64,000 bases of DNA. Origin: Bradyrhizobium ontarionense (GTDB lineage Bacteria > Pseudomonadota > Alphaproteobacteria > Rhizobiales > Xanthobacteraceae). Shown here piece after piece: positions 52,579 through 60,955 of this stretch. The DNA is taken from positions 6,200,001 to 6,264,000 of the forward strand of contig NZ_CP088156.1 of the NCBI RefSeq assembly GCF_021088345.1, read 5' to 3'. The first letter of the stretch is position 1, and each line of letters starts with the position of its first letter. Made by a program: the position numbers and the translations under genes. The notes under the pieces are model-generated. The model worked only from the letters and a program-made list of their open reading frames with translations, was not told the DNA's origin and ran no database searches.

Positions 52579-53193
52579 TCACCCCGCCTTCATCAGCCCT
52601 TCCTTGGTCAGCGCCTCCTGAACCTTCGGCCGCGCGGCGACGCGGTTCTTGTAGGCGACGAGGTTCGGCATCGCGGACAGATCGAACTTCATCCGCTCCG
52701 CCCAGCTCAGCATGGTGAACAGGTAGCCATCGGCGACGGAGAACTGGCTGCCCATGAGGTAGTCGCGCCCGGCCAGCTGGCCGTCGACATATTTGAACTT
52801 GGCCATCACCCGGTCCTTGAAGAAGGCCTTGGCCTCGTCGGCCAGGACGGGTGAGAACATCGGGCTGAAATTCTTGTGCAGCTCGGACGTGATGAAGTTC
52901 AGCCATTCCAGGAGCTTGTAGCGTTCGCCGCTGTCGCGCGGCGGGGCCAGGCTCTTGTCCGCGGCGTGGTCGGCGATCATCTGGACGATGACCGGCCCCT
53001 CGGTCACGATTTCGCCGCTCGGCAGCCCCAGCGCCGGCACCTGGCCCTTCGGATTGACCTTGAGATAATCGTCGCCATTTTCCAGGGTCTTGGCGCGAAG
53101 ATCGACCTTGACGAGATCGTAGGGCAGGCCTGCCTCGAGCAGGGCGATGTGGGGCGAGAGCGAGCAGGCGCCGGGTGAATAATAAAGCTTCAT
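52579..53193 (-). CDS. gst: glutathione S-transferase
   Basis: Encodes 204 residues. MKLYYSPGACSLSPHIALLEAGLPYDLVKVDL is the N-terminal thioredoxin-like domain of beta-class GSTs, with the Cys/Ser active-site region YSPGACSLS. KVNPKGQVPALGLPSGEIVTEGPVI supplies the glutathione-binding cis-Pro and ES-type loop (TEGP here). The C-terminal helical domain follows (FSVADGYLFTMLSWAERM). It conjugates or reduces toxic compounds with glutathione. It is divergent from a MarR-family gene with paired palindromes between them, so MarR probably controls it. Confidence 0.92.
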   Translation of the reverse strand: MKLYYSPGACSLSPHIALLEAGLPYDLVKVDLRAKTLENGDDYLKVNPKGQVPALGLPSGEIVTEGPVIVQMIADHAADKSLAPPRDSGERYKLLEWLNFITSELHKNFSPMFSPVLADEAKAFFKDRVMAKFKYVDGQLAGRDYLMGSQFSVADGYLFTMLSWAERMKFDLSAMPNLVAYKNRVAARPKVQEALTKEGLMKAG

Positions 53194-53258
53194 CTTGTAT
53201 TCCCTCCGTGAGACCGTTTTTTCCGTGGAACCGATCGGGGCGTCACACCCGCCCTTAA

Positions 53259-53299
53259 ATGCACTTGCATGGAATAGTCAAGATTGATGCAGCTGCATC
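53259..53299. promoter_or_regulatory. paired palindromes between gst and marR, probable MarR operators
   Basis: ATGCACTTGCAT (53259-53270) and the perfect 14-base palindrome GATGCAGCTGCATC (53286-53299) share the form ATGCA-N2-TGCAT. Their centres are 28 bases apart. Both lie in the shared promoter region of the divergent gst and marR genes. Confidence 0.65.
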
Positions 53300-53340
53300 G
53301 AATGCTGTAGAACGAGGACCTCTAGGATACGAGCCGGCCC

Positions 53341-53829
53341 ATGAAACGCAAACCATCGACCGAGGCGACCGCCGCCTGGATCCGCCTGATGCGGGTCCAG
53401 AGCCGGGTGCTGGACGGCGTCGAGCAGGAGCTGAAGAAGGCCGGTTTTCCGCCGCTCGCCTGGTATGATGCGCTTCTGGAGCTGTCCCGGGCGCCGTCGG
53501 GCGAGCTGCGACCGGTCGAGCTCGAGCGGCAGATGCTGATCCCGCAATATTCCACCTCCCGACTGATCGATCGTCTCGTCGACGAAGGTCTGGTTGTCCG
53601 GCGCGAATGCAAGATGGACAAGCGGGGCCAGTTCGTGGAGATCACCGAGTCCGGGCGCGAGCTGCAGAAACGGATGTGGTCGGCCTATTCGGCCGCGATC
53701 GAGAAGCATGTCGGCTGCAAGCTGTCGGATGCCGACGCCGCCAAGCTGTGCCTGCTGCTCGACCGGCTCGGCTGCTCCTGCGGTCAGGCCGCGCAATTGT
53801 CTGCCGGAGAAGGCGCGTCGACCCGATGA
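53341..53829 (+). CDS. MarR-family transcriptional regulator
   Basis: Encodes 162 residues. The winged-helix core is visible in the segment WYDALLELSRAPSGELRPVE through YSTSRLIDRLVDEGLVVRRE, with the wing KMDKRGQFVEITESGREL. The C-terminus carries a CSC motif (GCSCGQ), which could sense thiols or oxidants. It is divergent from gst, and two related palindromes lie between them. It likely represses gst and itself. Confidence 0.9.
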   Translation: MKRKPSTEATAAWIRLMRVQSRVLDGVEQELKKAGFPPLAWYDALLELSRAPSGELRPVELERQMLIPQYSTSRLIDRLVDEGLVVRRECKMDKRGQFVEITESGRELQKRMWSAYSAAIEKHVGCKLSDADAAKLCLLLDRLGCSCGQAAQLSAGEGASTR

Positions 53830-53925
53830 AGCATCTGTTCCCATTCACATCCGCGGCCTGTTCGGGTCCGCGGCCATTCCTGTCATCACGCGCGACCCTC
53901 GAAGCGCTTCTGAACCGAGACTCCC

Positions 53926-55296
53926 ATGGCGCGTGACCAGATCGATATGACCCCGCTGCAGTCGCGCGACGAGCTCGTGGCGTGGCTCGCGGCCGGCGTG
54001 AAGCCGCCGTCCGCCTTCCGGATCGGCACCGAGCACGAGAAGACGCCGTTCACGCTCGACGGCCACCGCCCCGTGCCTTACGAGGGCGCGCGCGGCATCG
54101 GCGCGCTGCTCGAAGGCATGAAGCTGCTGCTCGGCTGGGAGCCGATCATGGAGCGCGGCAACATCATCGGGCTCTATGACGTGACCGGTGGCGGCGCCAT
54201 TTCGCTGGAGCCGGGTGGCCAGTTCGAGCTGTCCGGCGCGCCGGTGGAGACCGTGCACCAGACGCAGGGCGAGCTGATGGCGCATCTGGCGCAGGTGCGC
54301 GAGATCGCGGCCCCGCTGGGCATCGGCTTCCTTGGTCTCGGCATGACGCCGTCCTGGACGCGCGCCGAAATTCCGGTGATGCCCAAGGGCCGCTACAAGA
54401 TCATGAGAAGCTACATGCCGAAGGTCGGTCGCTACGGCCTCGACATGATGTTCCGGACCTGCACGGTGCAGACCAATCTCGACTTCTCCTCGGAAGCCGA
54501 CATGGTCAAGAAGCTCCGGGTGTCGGTGGCGCTGCAGCCGATCGCCACCGCATTGTTCGCCAATTCGCCGTTCACCGAGGGCAAGCCGAACGGATATCTC
54601 TCGTTCCGCTCCGAGATCTGGCGCGACACCGACAACCAGCGCTCCGGCATGATCCCCTGGGCGTTCGAGGACGGCATGAGCTTCGAGCGCTGGGTCGATT
54701 ACGCGCTCGACGTTCCCATGTATTTCGTCAAGCGCGACGAGACCTATATCGACGTCTCCGGGACCTCGTTCCGCGACTTCTTCGAGGGCAGGAATCCGGC
54801 GATGCCGGGCGAGCGCCCGACGCTGTCGGACTGGGCCAATCATCTCTCGACGGCGTTTCCTGAGGTCCGCCTGAAGCGCTATCTGGAGATGCGCGGCGCC
54901 GACGGCGTGCCGTGGGGCCGGCTGCCGGCGCTGCCGGCGTTCTGGGTCGGTCTGCTCTATGACGACACCAGCCTCGACGCGGCCTGGGACCTGGTCAAGC
55001 ACTGGAATGCCGGCGAGCGCCAGGATCTGCGGGACGACGTGCCACGGCTGGGATTCAAGGCCAAGATCCGCGGCCGCTACGTGTTCGAGGTCGCCAAGGA
55101 ATGCCTGACCCTGGCGCATCTCGGTCTGCGCCGGCGGGGCCGCATCGACCATCTCGGCCGCGACGAAAGCCGCTATCTCGAGCCGCTCGACCAGATCATC
55201 GATTGCGGCCGTTCGCCGGCCGAAGAAATGCTCGAGAAGTTCAACGGCCCGTGGCACGGCTCGGTCGAGCCGGCCTACGACGAATATGCGTTCTGA
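53926..55296 (+). CDS. gshA: glutamate-cysteine ligase (class III, plant-like)
   Basis: Encodes 456 residues. It joins glutamate and cysteine with ATP, the first step of glutathione synthesis. FRIGTEHEKTPFTLDGHRPV and GGAISLEPGGQFELSGAP are ATP- and glutamate-binding landmarks of the alphaproteobacterial/plant-type GCL, and MFRTCTVQTNLDF and SFRSEIWRDTDNQRSG are further family motifs. The length is right for the plant-like class, unlike the 518-residue E. coli enzyme. It lies downstream of marR and gst, a suggestive glutathione neighbourhood, though the genes are on separate transcripts. Confidence 0.95.
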   Translation: MARDQIDMTPLQSRDELVAWLAAGVKPPSAFRIGTEHEKTPFTLDGHRPVPYEGARGIGALLEGMKLLLGWEPIMERGNIIGLYDVTGGGAISLEPGGQFELSGAPVETVHQTQGELMAHLAQVREIAAPLGIGFLGLGMTPSWTRAEIPVMPKGRYKIMRSYMPKVGRYGLDMMFRTCTVQTNLDFSSEADMVKKLRVSVALQPIATALFANSPFTEGKPNGYLSFRSEIWRDTDNQRSGMIPWAFEDGMSFERWVDYALDVPMYFVKRDETYIDVSGTSFRDFFEGRNPAMPGERPTLSDWANHLSTAFPEVRLKRYLEMRGADGVPWGRLPALPAFWVGLLYDDTSLDAAWDLVKHWNAGERQDLRDDVPRLGFKAKIRGRYVFEVAKECLTLAHLGLRRRGRIDHLGRDESRYLEPLDQIIDCGRSPAEEMLEKFNGPWHGSVEPAYDEYAF

Positions 55297-55564
55297 GCCG
55301 CAACGGCGGGCCTGAACAGGCCCGTTTCGAGCCGAGCCTGCACGCGCCGCAGGTTCGGCCAACCGTTGCGCCGGTTGCCGCCGAATGCGCGGGAGCCCGG
55401 CCGGCGAACTTATTTTGTTTCGGTTTGTGTCGATTGCCACTGGAGAGCCTGCGTCGTCGCTTTGCCGCAGGTCACGAGCCCTTCGGGTCGCGTTCATCCG
55501 CCATACAGGTTCGTGGCGATCAAATGACCGCCCAAAAGCACGCAAGAAAACTCGAACATTAACA

Positions 55565-56248
55565 ATGGGTCGGATCTTTCAGCGGCGGCGCGCGGGGCGC
55601 TTCATCGGGGCAGGGCTGTGGGCATTGGCGTGCCTGCTCGCGGCTGCGCGTCTGGCGCCGGCCGATGCGCAAACCTATTCCGACCGCCCCGGCGGCGACT
55701 ACATGAGCGCGCCGATCGCCTCTGGCGATCCGGCCGATTGCGCGCTGCTGTGCGAGCACGACCGGCGCTGCCGGGCCTGGAGCTTCAACTATCCGACCGT
55801 GATGGAGGCGGGTGCGGTCTGCTGGCTGAAGAACAGCGTGCCGGCGCGCGTGCCCGACAATTGCTGCGTCTCCGGCGTGCGCGGCGCCGGCGTCGTCGAG
55901 ATACGCAACGACGCGGTCGAAACCTCGATCGACCGTCCCGGCGGCGACTATCGCAGCTTCGATATCAAGACCACCGATCTCAAGGCCAACGACAAGGCTG
56001 AGAAGGTTGCCGACAAGGGCGGAGACAAGACCGGCGACAAGAGCAGCGACAAGGCGGCGGACAAGAATGCCGAGAAGTCCGCCGACGCCGAGGATATCTG
56101 CAAGGCCGCCTGCACCGGCGACAACAAATGCCGCGCCTGGACCTTCGCCCGCGCCGGCTATGCCGGCAAGGAGGCGCACTGCTTCCTGAAGAAGGAGATC
56201 AAGCCGCCGCGCCGCCGCGCCGGTTTTACGTCGGGCGTGGTGCGGTAA
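55565..56248 (+). CDS. exported protein with two PAN/apple-like domains
   Basis: Encodes 227 residues. After a signal peptide (GAGLWALACLLAAARLAPADAQ) come two Cys-rich PAN/apple-type modules. The first has DRPGGDYMSAPIASGDPADCALLCEHDRRCRAWSFNYP, the second DRPGGDYRSFDI, then CKAACTGDNKCRAWTF. The linker between them (about residues 140-175) is a Lys/Asp-rich repeat such as GGDKTGDKSSDKAADKNAEK. PAN modules bind carbohydrates or proteins, so the role may be at the cell surface. Many alphaproteobacteria carry such proteins without known function. I start it at 55565. The AT-rich island begins just after its stop. Confidence 0.82.
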   Translation: MGRIFQRRRAGRFIGAGLWALACLLAAARLAPADAQTYSDRPGGDYMSAPIASGDPADCALLCEHDRRCRAWSFNYPTVMEAGAVCWLKNSVPARVPDNCCVSGVRGAGVVEIRNDAVETSIDRPGGDYRSFDIKTTDLKANDKAEKVADKGGDKTGDKSSDKAADKNAEKSADAEDICKAACTGDNKCRAWTFARAGYAGKEAHCFLKKEIKPPRRRAGFTSGVVR

Positions 56249-56354
56249 TCCTTCTTATCCTGCTGAACGGGCGACGACGATCGAGTAGAATGCGCTCTCG
56301 TACAAAAAGGAGCTGGCGGCTTGCAACTAGTGCTAAAGCCGAGATAACTTTCTG

Positions 56355-57128
56355 TTACGGAAATTCAAAAATAGCCGTAACGGGGCAGTGATCGGAACCG
56401 CGTTGCTCCGGCGAATGAAAGCACGACTTCAAAGCTCCGATCGTCTTGCGATCGACGAGGATATAATCTAACCGCCAGCCGACGTTTCTTTCCCGCACGC
56501 CCTTTATGGGGCTCCACCAAGTATAGTGTCCTTCCTCCCCACAGAAGAAACGAAATCCATCGACAAATCTGTTCTTCAACAAATCATCGAGCCATTGCCG
56601 CTCCTGAGGAAGGAAACCTGCGTTCTTTCGGTTAGAAGAAAAGTTTGCTACGTCCCGTTCATCGTGCGCCACGTTGAGGTCGCCGACGATAACAATCGGC
56701 TTTCCGCGTTCGGCTCTAGAGAGAATAAATTCGTTCAGTTTCCTTAAGAAATGCATTTTAAAGTCGAGCCGGGTGAGTGCTCTGTGACTATGTGGCGCAT
56801 ACACATTGATCAGTTCGAACTGATCTAGCTCTATTGAAAGTACGCGACCTTCACGGTCAATGTCTGAGTCCCCAATTCCTTTGCTGATTGAGAGTGGAGT
56901 TATACTTGTAGAGACTAACGAGACGACGCCACTATAGCCGGGTCGATCTGCCTCAAACCAATACGCATTGTACCCAGGAAACCAAAGGTTCCCTAACAAA
57001 TCTTGCTCCGTCTTTACTTCCTGCAGACAAACCACGTCGCTTCCGTGCGCGGAGAGCCACTTATCCAACCCGGATCGTACGCCGGACCGAAGTCCGTTGA
57101 TGTTCCAAGTTGATATCTGGAGTTTCAT
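56355..57128 (-). CDS. ExoIII/AP-endonuclease-family nuclease, island copy
   Basis: Encodes 257 residues. A Mg-dependent exonuclease III/APE1-type enzyme. Motifs STWNINGLRSG (Asn11), VVCLQEVKT (Glu37), VGDLNVAHDERDV, WRLDYILVD and GSDHCPVTA are all intact, so it should cleave DNA at abasic sites or as a 3'-5' exonuclease. The ATG at 57128 lies 8 bases after the stop of the phosphorylase-fusion gene, so it is the last gene of the island operon. The DNA is AT-richer than the neighbouring chromosome. The genome almost surely has a core copy elsewhere, so this is probably cargo or part of the island's system. Confidence 0.9.
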   Translation of the reverse strand: MKLQISTWNINGLRSGVRSGLDKWLSAHGSDVVCLQEVKTEQDLLGNLWFPGYNAYWFEADRPGYSGVVSLVSTSITPLSISKGIGDSDIDREGRVLSIELDQFELINVYAPHSHRALTRLDFKMHFLRKLNEFILSRAERGKPIVIVGDLNVAHDERDVANFSSNRKNAGFLPQERQWLDDLLKNRFVDGFRFFCGEEGHYTWWSPIKGVRERNVGWRLDYILVDRKTIGALKSCFHSPEQRGSDHCPVTAIFEFP

Positions 57129-57136
57129 AAATTTCG

Positions 57137-58576
57137 TCAACCAGGATCTTTATGGATAGTACGTAAAGGCATTTCTTCGATTAGTTGCCTAGAAAATGCT
57201 GCGGCGGTGCACGCCGCATAGTTTTGCCATGTATCGTTCTTCCCGTCATTCGCGTAGTCGCATATGCCGCGAACAACCATATAACCTTTCCCATGTTCCC
57301 ACGTGGCGTCCGCTATTCCCGACGCCTCCATCTCAATTGCCAGAATATGGAATTTGTCCTGTAGCGCGTCTCTGAACGCTGCCCGTTTTAGGACGGTATT
57401 TGCACTTCCAATTGGGCCCATATGTAACTTTGGCCTGCCGGCTGATCGCTCTTTGTCTCTCGGCCGCTTTATTATTCTACTCAGGTCTTGCCACGGAGAG
57501 TCGTTGAGGTGATCCTTGCGCGGCCGAATGACGCTAAGCTTCGAAAGTATCTCATCAAGATAACGCCAATACGTCGGCGCAGAATTCATTAGGTCAATTC
57601 GAGTATTGAGCAGATTGACCCAATCCGGTGAGGGTGGGCGAGGAGGAAATGCATACTGTCGTTTTCCCGTTTTGTCTTTAATCATATCGTATTGAATGAC
57701 GCCGAACTCATCGGCTACGACTACGTCGCCCAATCTAACATCCTCTTGAGGCTTTTTCGGATTAGGAACGCCTGCCGCTATTCCAACCATAAAGATTTCT
57801 TCAACTGTTCCGTACTCCTGTAACAATTGAGTTGCTCTGATTGCCGCCTTGTTATTTCCTTTTCCTGCAAGAGCTAAAACTACATGGTGAAGGCCTCCGC
57901 CATGAGCGGCTATCGTTCCGTGCACCAGATTTCTGTATCCATTTGCCGTCCTGGATACCGCCGGGGTCGCGTCACCCAAGATGGCCTCAACGGCCCTAAA
58001 CTCCTTCGAGAGGGCTGTTATTATGCCAATTCGTGGAGTTCGCACGGGCTCCATTTTTCGCTTCCTATCTTTCATTGAGGCCGCTTCCAGGGCATCCCAG
58101 AACAGCTTGCAGCAGAAAGCTGGTTCAAGCAGCGTGCTAATAGGAAAAAATCTAATTCTTGAGCTGTCGTGCCGTCGCTGAAGGAGGTCGCAAATGTACC
58201 CGTCTCGATATTCACTCGGCATGTAGACAAACATTTTGTCTGATTCTGGCTTGCTGACATTGCAGAGTTCCAATGCTTCGACTGACACGCCAGGTGTTAC
58301 AGCGAGCATTGCAATATGATCAACGCTCTTTAATTGCTCAAGAACGAGTGTATCGTCGAACGCTCCTTGTGGCTTCGACTTAGGAAGAACAATCGCACCG
58401 TGCGTTTCAAGCAGTTCGCGCAAAACGCTCGTCACCTCTTGAATTTGCGGATGACTCGGAGAGTAGCCCACCCAGATCTTTAGATCCGCCAGGGCTTGTT
58501 CCGGATTGAGGCCGCCCAAATTATTCTTGAATTGCTGCAGTAGGTCGGCGGTCGCAGCTGCCCATCTTTCCTTCAT
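57137..58576 (-). CDS. fusion: N-terminal Rossmann (NDT/TIR-like) domain with C-terminal nucleoside phosphorylase domain
   Basis: Encodes 479 residues. Residues 34-165 have a Rossmann-like strand/helix pattern (IWVGYSP, VLRELLETHGAIVLPK, SVDHIAMLAVTPGVSVEALEL, KMFVYMPSEYRDGYI) with Glu100 where NDT- and TIR-type enzymes keep a catalytic Glu. Residues 182-475 are a PNP/MTA-SAH nucleosidase-type domain: RIGIITALSKEFRAVE, MVGIAAGVPN, GPIGSANTVL, AIEMEASGIADA (Glu417) and VVRGICDYAND (Asp440). PNP-domain proteins serve as ATP-cleaving effectors in several anti-phage systems (Detocs, some CBASS and AVAST). That role here is inference. It is third in the operon. Confidence 0.75.
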   Translation of the reverse strand: MKERWAAATADLLQQFKNNLGGLNPEQALADLKIWVGYSPSHPQIQEVTSVLRELLETHGAIVLPKSKPQGAFDDTLVLEQLKSVDHIAMLAVTPGVSVEALELCNVSKPESDKMFVYMPSEYRDGYICDLLQRRHDSSRIRFFPISTLLEPAFCCKLFWDALEAASMKDRKRKMEPVRTPRIGIITALSKEFRAVEAILGDATPAVSRTANGYRNLVHGTIAAHGGGLHHVVLALAGKGNNKAAIRATQLLQEYGTVEEIFMVGIAAGVPNPKKPQEDVRLGDVVVADEFGVIQYDMIKDKTGKRQYAFPPRPPSPDWVNLLNTRIDLMNSAPTYWRYLDEILSKLSVIRPRKDHLNDSPWQDLSRIIKRPRDKERSAGRPKLHMGPIGSANTVLKRAAFRDALQDKFHILAIEMEASGIADATWEHGKGYMVVRGICDYANDGKNDTWQNYAACTAAAFSRQLIEEMPLRTIHKDPG

Positions 58577-58583
58577 TGGCCAA

Positions 58584-59444
58584 TCAGCGCGTTAATAGGT
58601 TCAAATATTCAGTGCCCGATTTAGTAATCATCCAACGGCCCTGCTCATCTGTGGCGGCGAAGCCCATCGTATTTAGAGCGTCTGTTGTGTCTGCTAGAGA
58701 TACACCGAATTCGGCTAAGCGGTCATCGTCCAACTGATGTATCTCAATGGCTTTGCCATCGGCCAGTTTGCTAAGTATTGCTCGGGCCCCCAAGCCGCCG
58801 AGCGACTTGAGAAATCCGCTATACCAACCTTCATCGATATCAAGCGATTGGTTCAGCAGACGCTCGCCGCGGTCTGTAAGGGCCTCGTTCAAAATATCAG
58901 ATTCCAGGAGCCATACGCGCTTAGCCTTGGCTGCGTCTGCATGCTTCTCTTGCAGTTGGGTATATCTATTGCCAAATACTGAGTATTGGATTTCTTTTTC
59001 CTCGGTGCTGGCGTGAACATCTACCGCTCGCTCGGCTATCACATCGAGCGTTCTGAGATATTCGGGCCATGCCCGGCGACCTTTCTGCGACCACTTCTTT
59101 AAACTCCAGCCTATCGCCTTATTGCGATTTGTGCGTTGGTCTCGAGGAAGGTTATAAAGTACCGCAAAAGCATTGCCGCTCTGCTTGAACATCTTCGAGC
59201 AGATGTCGCGATGAAATGGATCGAGAAGAGCGCGCATTTCCCCGGTAACATGTATGCAGCGTCCCGGAGTTCCTTCTGTAACGAGCTTCAATAGCAAATC
59301 GTTTGTTGCGCGATGAACTCGTGCGTTCTGCTCTATATTTGCGTCTGCAAAGGCCAGCCACTTAATCCTGTCTATCTTTATGTTTCCGAGGCCGGCCTGC
59401 TCAAGCGTCTTTGAAAGGGAGCGACGGAGTTCCTTTGTAGACAT
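58584..59444 (-). CDS. 286-aa protein of unknown function, possible C-terminal winged helix
   Basis: I do not recognise a family. The protein is soluble, charged and mostly helical. The N-terminal 60 residues have an amphipathic start (ELRRSLSKTLEQAGLGNIKI). The centre is Lys/Arg/Trp-rich (IGWSLKKWSQKGRRAWPEYL). The last 70 residues look like a winged-helix domain ending in TDEQGRWMITKSGTEYLNLL. The ATG directly follows the radical SAM stop codon (TAG ATG, no gap), and 7 bases separate its stop from the fusion gene. It may be a regulator or an adaptor for the operon. Confidence 0.75.
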   Translation of the reverse strand: MSTKELRRSLSKTLEQAGLGNIKIDRIKWLAFADANIEQNARVHRATNDLLLKLVTEGTPGRCIHVTGEMRALLDPFHRDICSKMFKQSGNAFAVLYNLPRDQRTNRNKAIGWSLKKWSQKGRRAWPEYLRTLDVIAERAVDVHASTEEKEIQYSVFGNRYTQLQEKHADAAKAKRVWLLESDILNEALTDRGERLLNQSLDIDEGWYSGFLKSLGGLGARAILSKLADGKAIEIHQLDDDRLAEFGVSLADTTDALNTMGFAATDEQGRWMITKSGTEYLNLLTR

Positions 59445-60569
59445 CTAAGCTACCCCGGCTTCATGGTGGCGGTCCATGTCGTCCCATTGAAGCTTGGTTT
59501 TCCAGACGTGTTCGTCTTGCCCCGGCTTAAATGAAAAACAAGTAGGCACGAGGTCCCCGTACTTTCGGTGTCGGCTTCGGTTAGTGCAAGGGGTGCTGCG
59601 ATTTAAGTCATGGCCTGCAATCTCATTGCCTGGTGACCTGTCCCACTCGATTTTGCGGTCATAGTAGCGAGCCACGCCATAGCCGGTGCAGATCAAGTTC
59701 GAACACACTCGAATGGTGCCGTTTGGGTGTACCATGACCCGCTCACCCAGTTTCACTGGACAGTATCCATAAAACTCGGGATTTCTCGCAAATTCGGTTT
59801 TCGTCACAAAGCACTGCGGCAGCCGAACAGAAATCCCGAATTGATTGGATCGAATCTTGGCTGAAATCTCATTGTAAACTGGCAGCCAGTCGGCGGGTTC
59901 CGGCGCGAAATTGCCGGTCCAGGTATCCATCGGTATTCCGACCTTAAAAAGATCGTGGAAGTTGATTTGGTGGACGCCCAGGGCTTCAGCGAAACGGACC
60001 ATTGTCTCCAGGCGCAGAATTCCCTCAGCGTCGCGTTGCAGGAACAGCTTCTGAACGCAGCAGGTGATGGTTACTCGATAACCGAGCGAAATCGCGTGGC
60101 GCATTGCATCGACTGCGCGAAGGAAAGTCTCTTTGCCTCTAAGTGGATCATTAGTTTCAGGCGAATAGCCATCGAGACTAAATGCGATCTCATCGAGTTT
60201 GCGAAAGTCTAACTCAGGAAGGAAGCGCTTGGTCTTCTGTCCATTGGTATCAAGCCGCACATACTCGTAGCCGAGCGATCTAGTGCCCCTGATCAGATCC
60301 AACAGCGGTTGTCCCCCTTGGCTGTGGCCGTAGATAGTTGGCTCGCCGCCAAGGAAGGTTACTTTGGAGGCTCCCATGTCCCGAAAGGTCGAGAGAAGGT
60401 CTAGCGCTGCACCGAGTTCAATCTCTTCGTTGATGAAATGAGAGATGCTTGGCTTGTATATACATTGTTCACACTCAAGGTTGCAGCGATCGGTGATGTA
60501 CATGAAAACTTGATGCAACCTATTGAAATGGTTGCGAAACTCAGGATCTGTGTGGAAAGAGCCTCGCAT
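59445..60569 (-). CDS. radical SAM enzyme, first gene of island operon
   Basis: Encodes 374 residues. The iron-sulfur motif CNLECEQC (Cys29, Cys33, Cys36) and FLGGEPTIYG (GGEP) define a radical SAM fold, with EYVRLDTNGQKTKRFL and ISLDGYSPETND-type segments after it. The C-terminal Cys-rich part (YCPVKLGERVMVHPNGTIRV, CSNLICTGYG) suggests a second cluster of SPASM type. These enzymes cleave SAM to 5'-deoxyadenosyl radical and modify peptides, RNA or small molecules. A strong CGGAGG lies 4 bases before the ATG at 60569. It is not a viperin by its motif. The target is unknown. It opens the four-gene island operon. Confidence 0.88.
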   Translation of the reverse strand: MRGSFHTDPEFRNHFNRLHQVFMYITDRCNLECEQCIYKPSISHFINEEIELGAALDLLSTFRDMGASKVTFLGGEPTIYGHSQGGQPLLDLIRGTRSLGYEYVRLDTNGQKTKRFLPELDFRKLDEIAFSLDGYSPETNDPLRGKETFLRAVDAMRHAISLGYRVTITCCVQKLFLQRDAEGILRLETMVRFAEALGVHQINFHDLFKVGIPMDTWTGNFAPEPADWLPVYNEISAKIRSNQFGISVRLPQCFVTKTEFARNPEFYGYCPVKLGERVMVHPNGTIRVCSNLICTGYGVARYYDRKIEWDRSPGNEIAGHDLNRSTPCTNRSRHRKYGDLVPTCFSFKPGQDEHVWKTKLQWDDMDRHHEAGVA

Positions 60570-60955
60570 TAATCCTCCGAACGAATCATATATATGCCGC
60601 GCTACATTTGGTGTTCAATTTGCATATGTCCACCACATGTTGCGTTTCTGTCTTGATTTTAGCACAACCTCTGATAGGGGTGTATTCGAAGTGGAAAGCT
60701 CAATTTAGCCTGCGCCACCTTCGAGCCGCTATGCAGAATAGGCTCGACCTAATTCTGGACCGCCTACGATCGGAATCGATAATTGCGTTAGTGATCGACG
60801 AAGTAAACTGCTTCGGAGGGTCCCATGACTCGGCTGCTGCCCCGACGCCTTCAAGAGCGCCGGCAGCTTGATGTCCGCCTTGAGAGGCGTGGGGCGATGT
60901 GGCCACGTCTGAGGCGTCGCCCCCCTTGGGTCGTCGAGGATCCAGCCCCGGCCCT
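60570..60955. other. upstream region of island operon and island border
   Basis: No gene is seen. The 60570-60720 part is AT-rich and must hold the promoter of the radical SAM operon; TATATATG and CATATG-type patches occur near 60588 and 60622. GC content rises after about 60830. A 7-bp stem GGGGCGA / TCGCCCC near 60890-60925 lies downstream of lepB and may be its terminator. I found no direct repeat matching the other border near 56250. Confidence 0.45.

Noticed and set aside
59445..60569. The radical SAM enzyme as a prokaryotic viperin
   Set aside because: The Cys motif context CNLECEQC and the Cys-rich C-terminus do not fit viperin motifs as I know them, and the protein is longer.
60700..60955. 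Minus-strand frame continuing past the lepB stop
   Set aside because: It is another frame of the lepB end joined to noncoding DNA; no start or family match.
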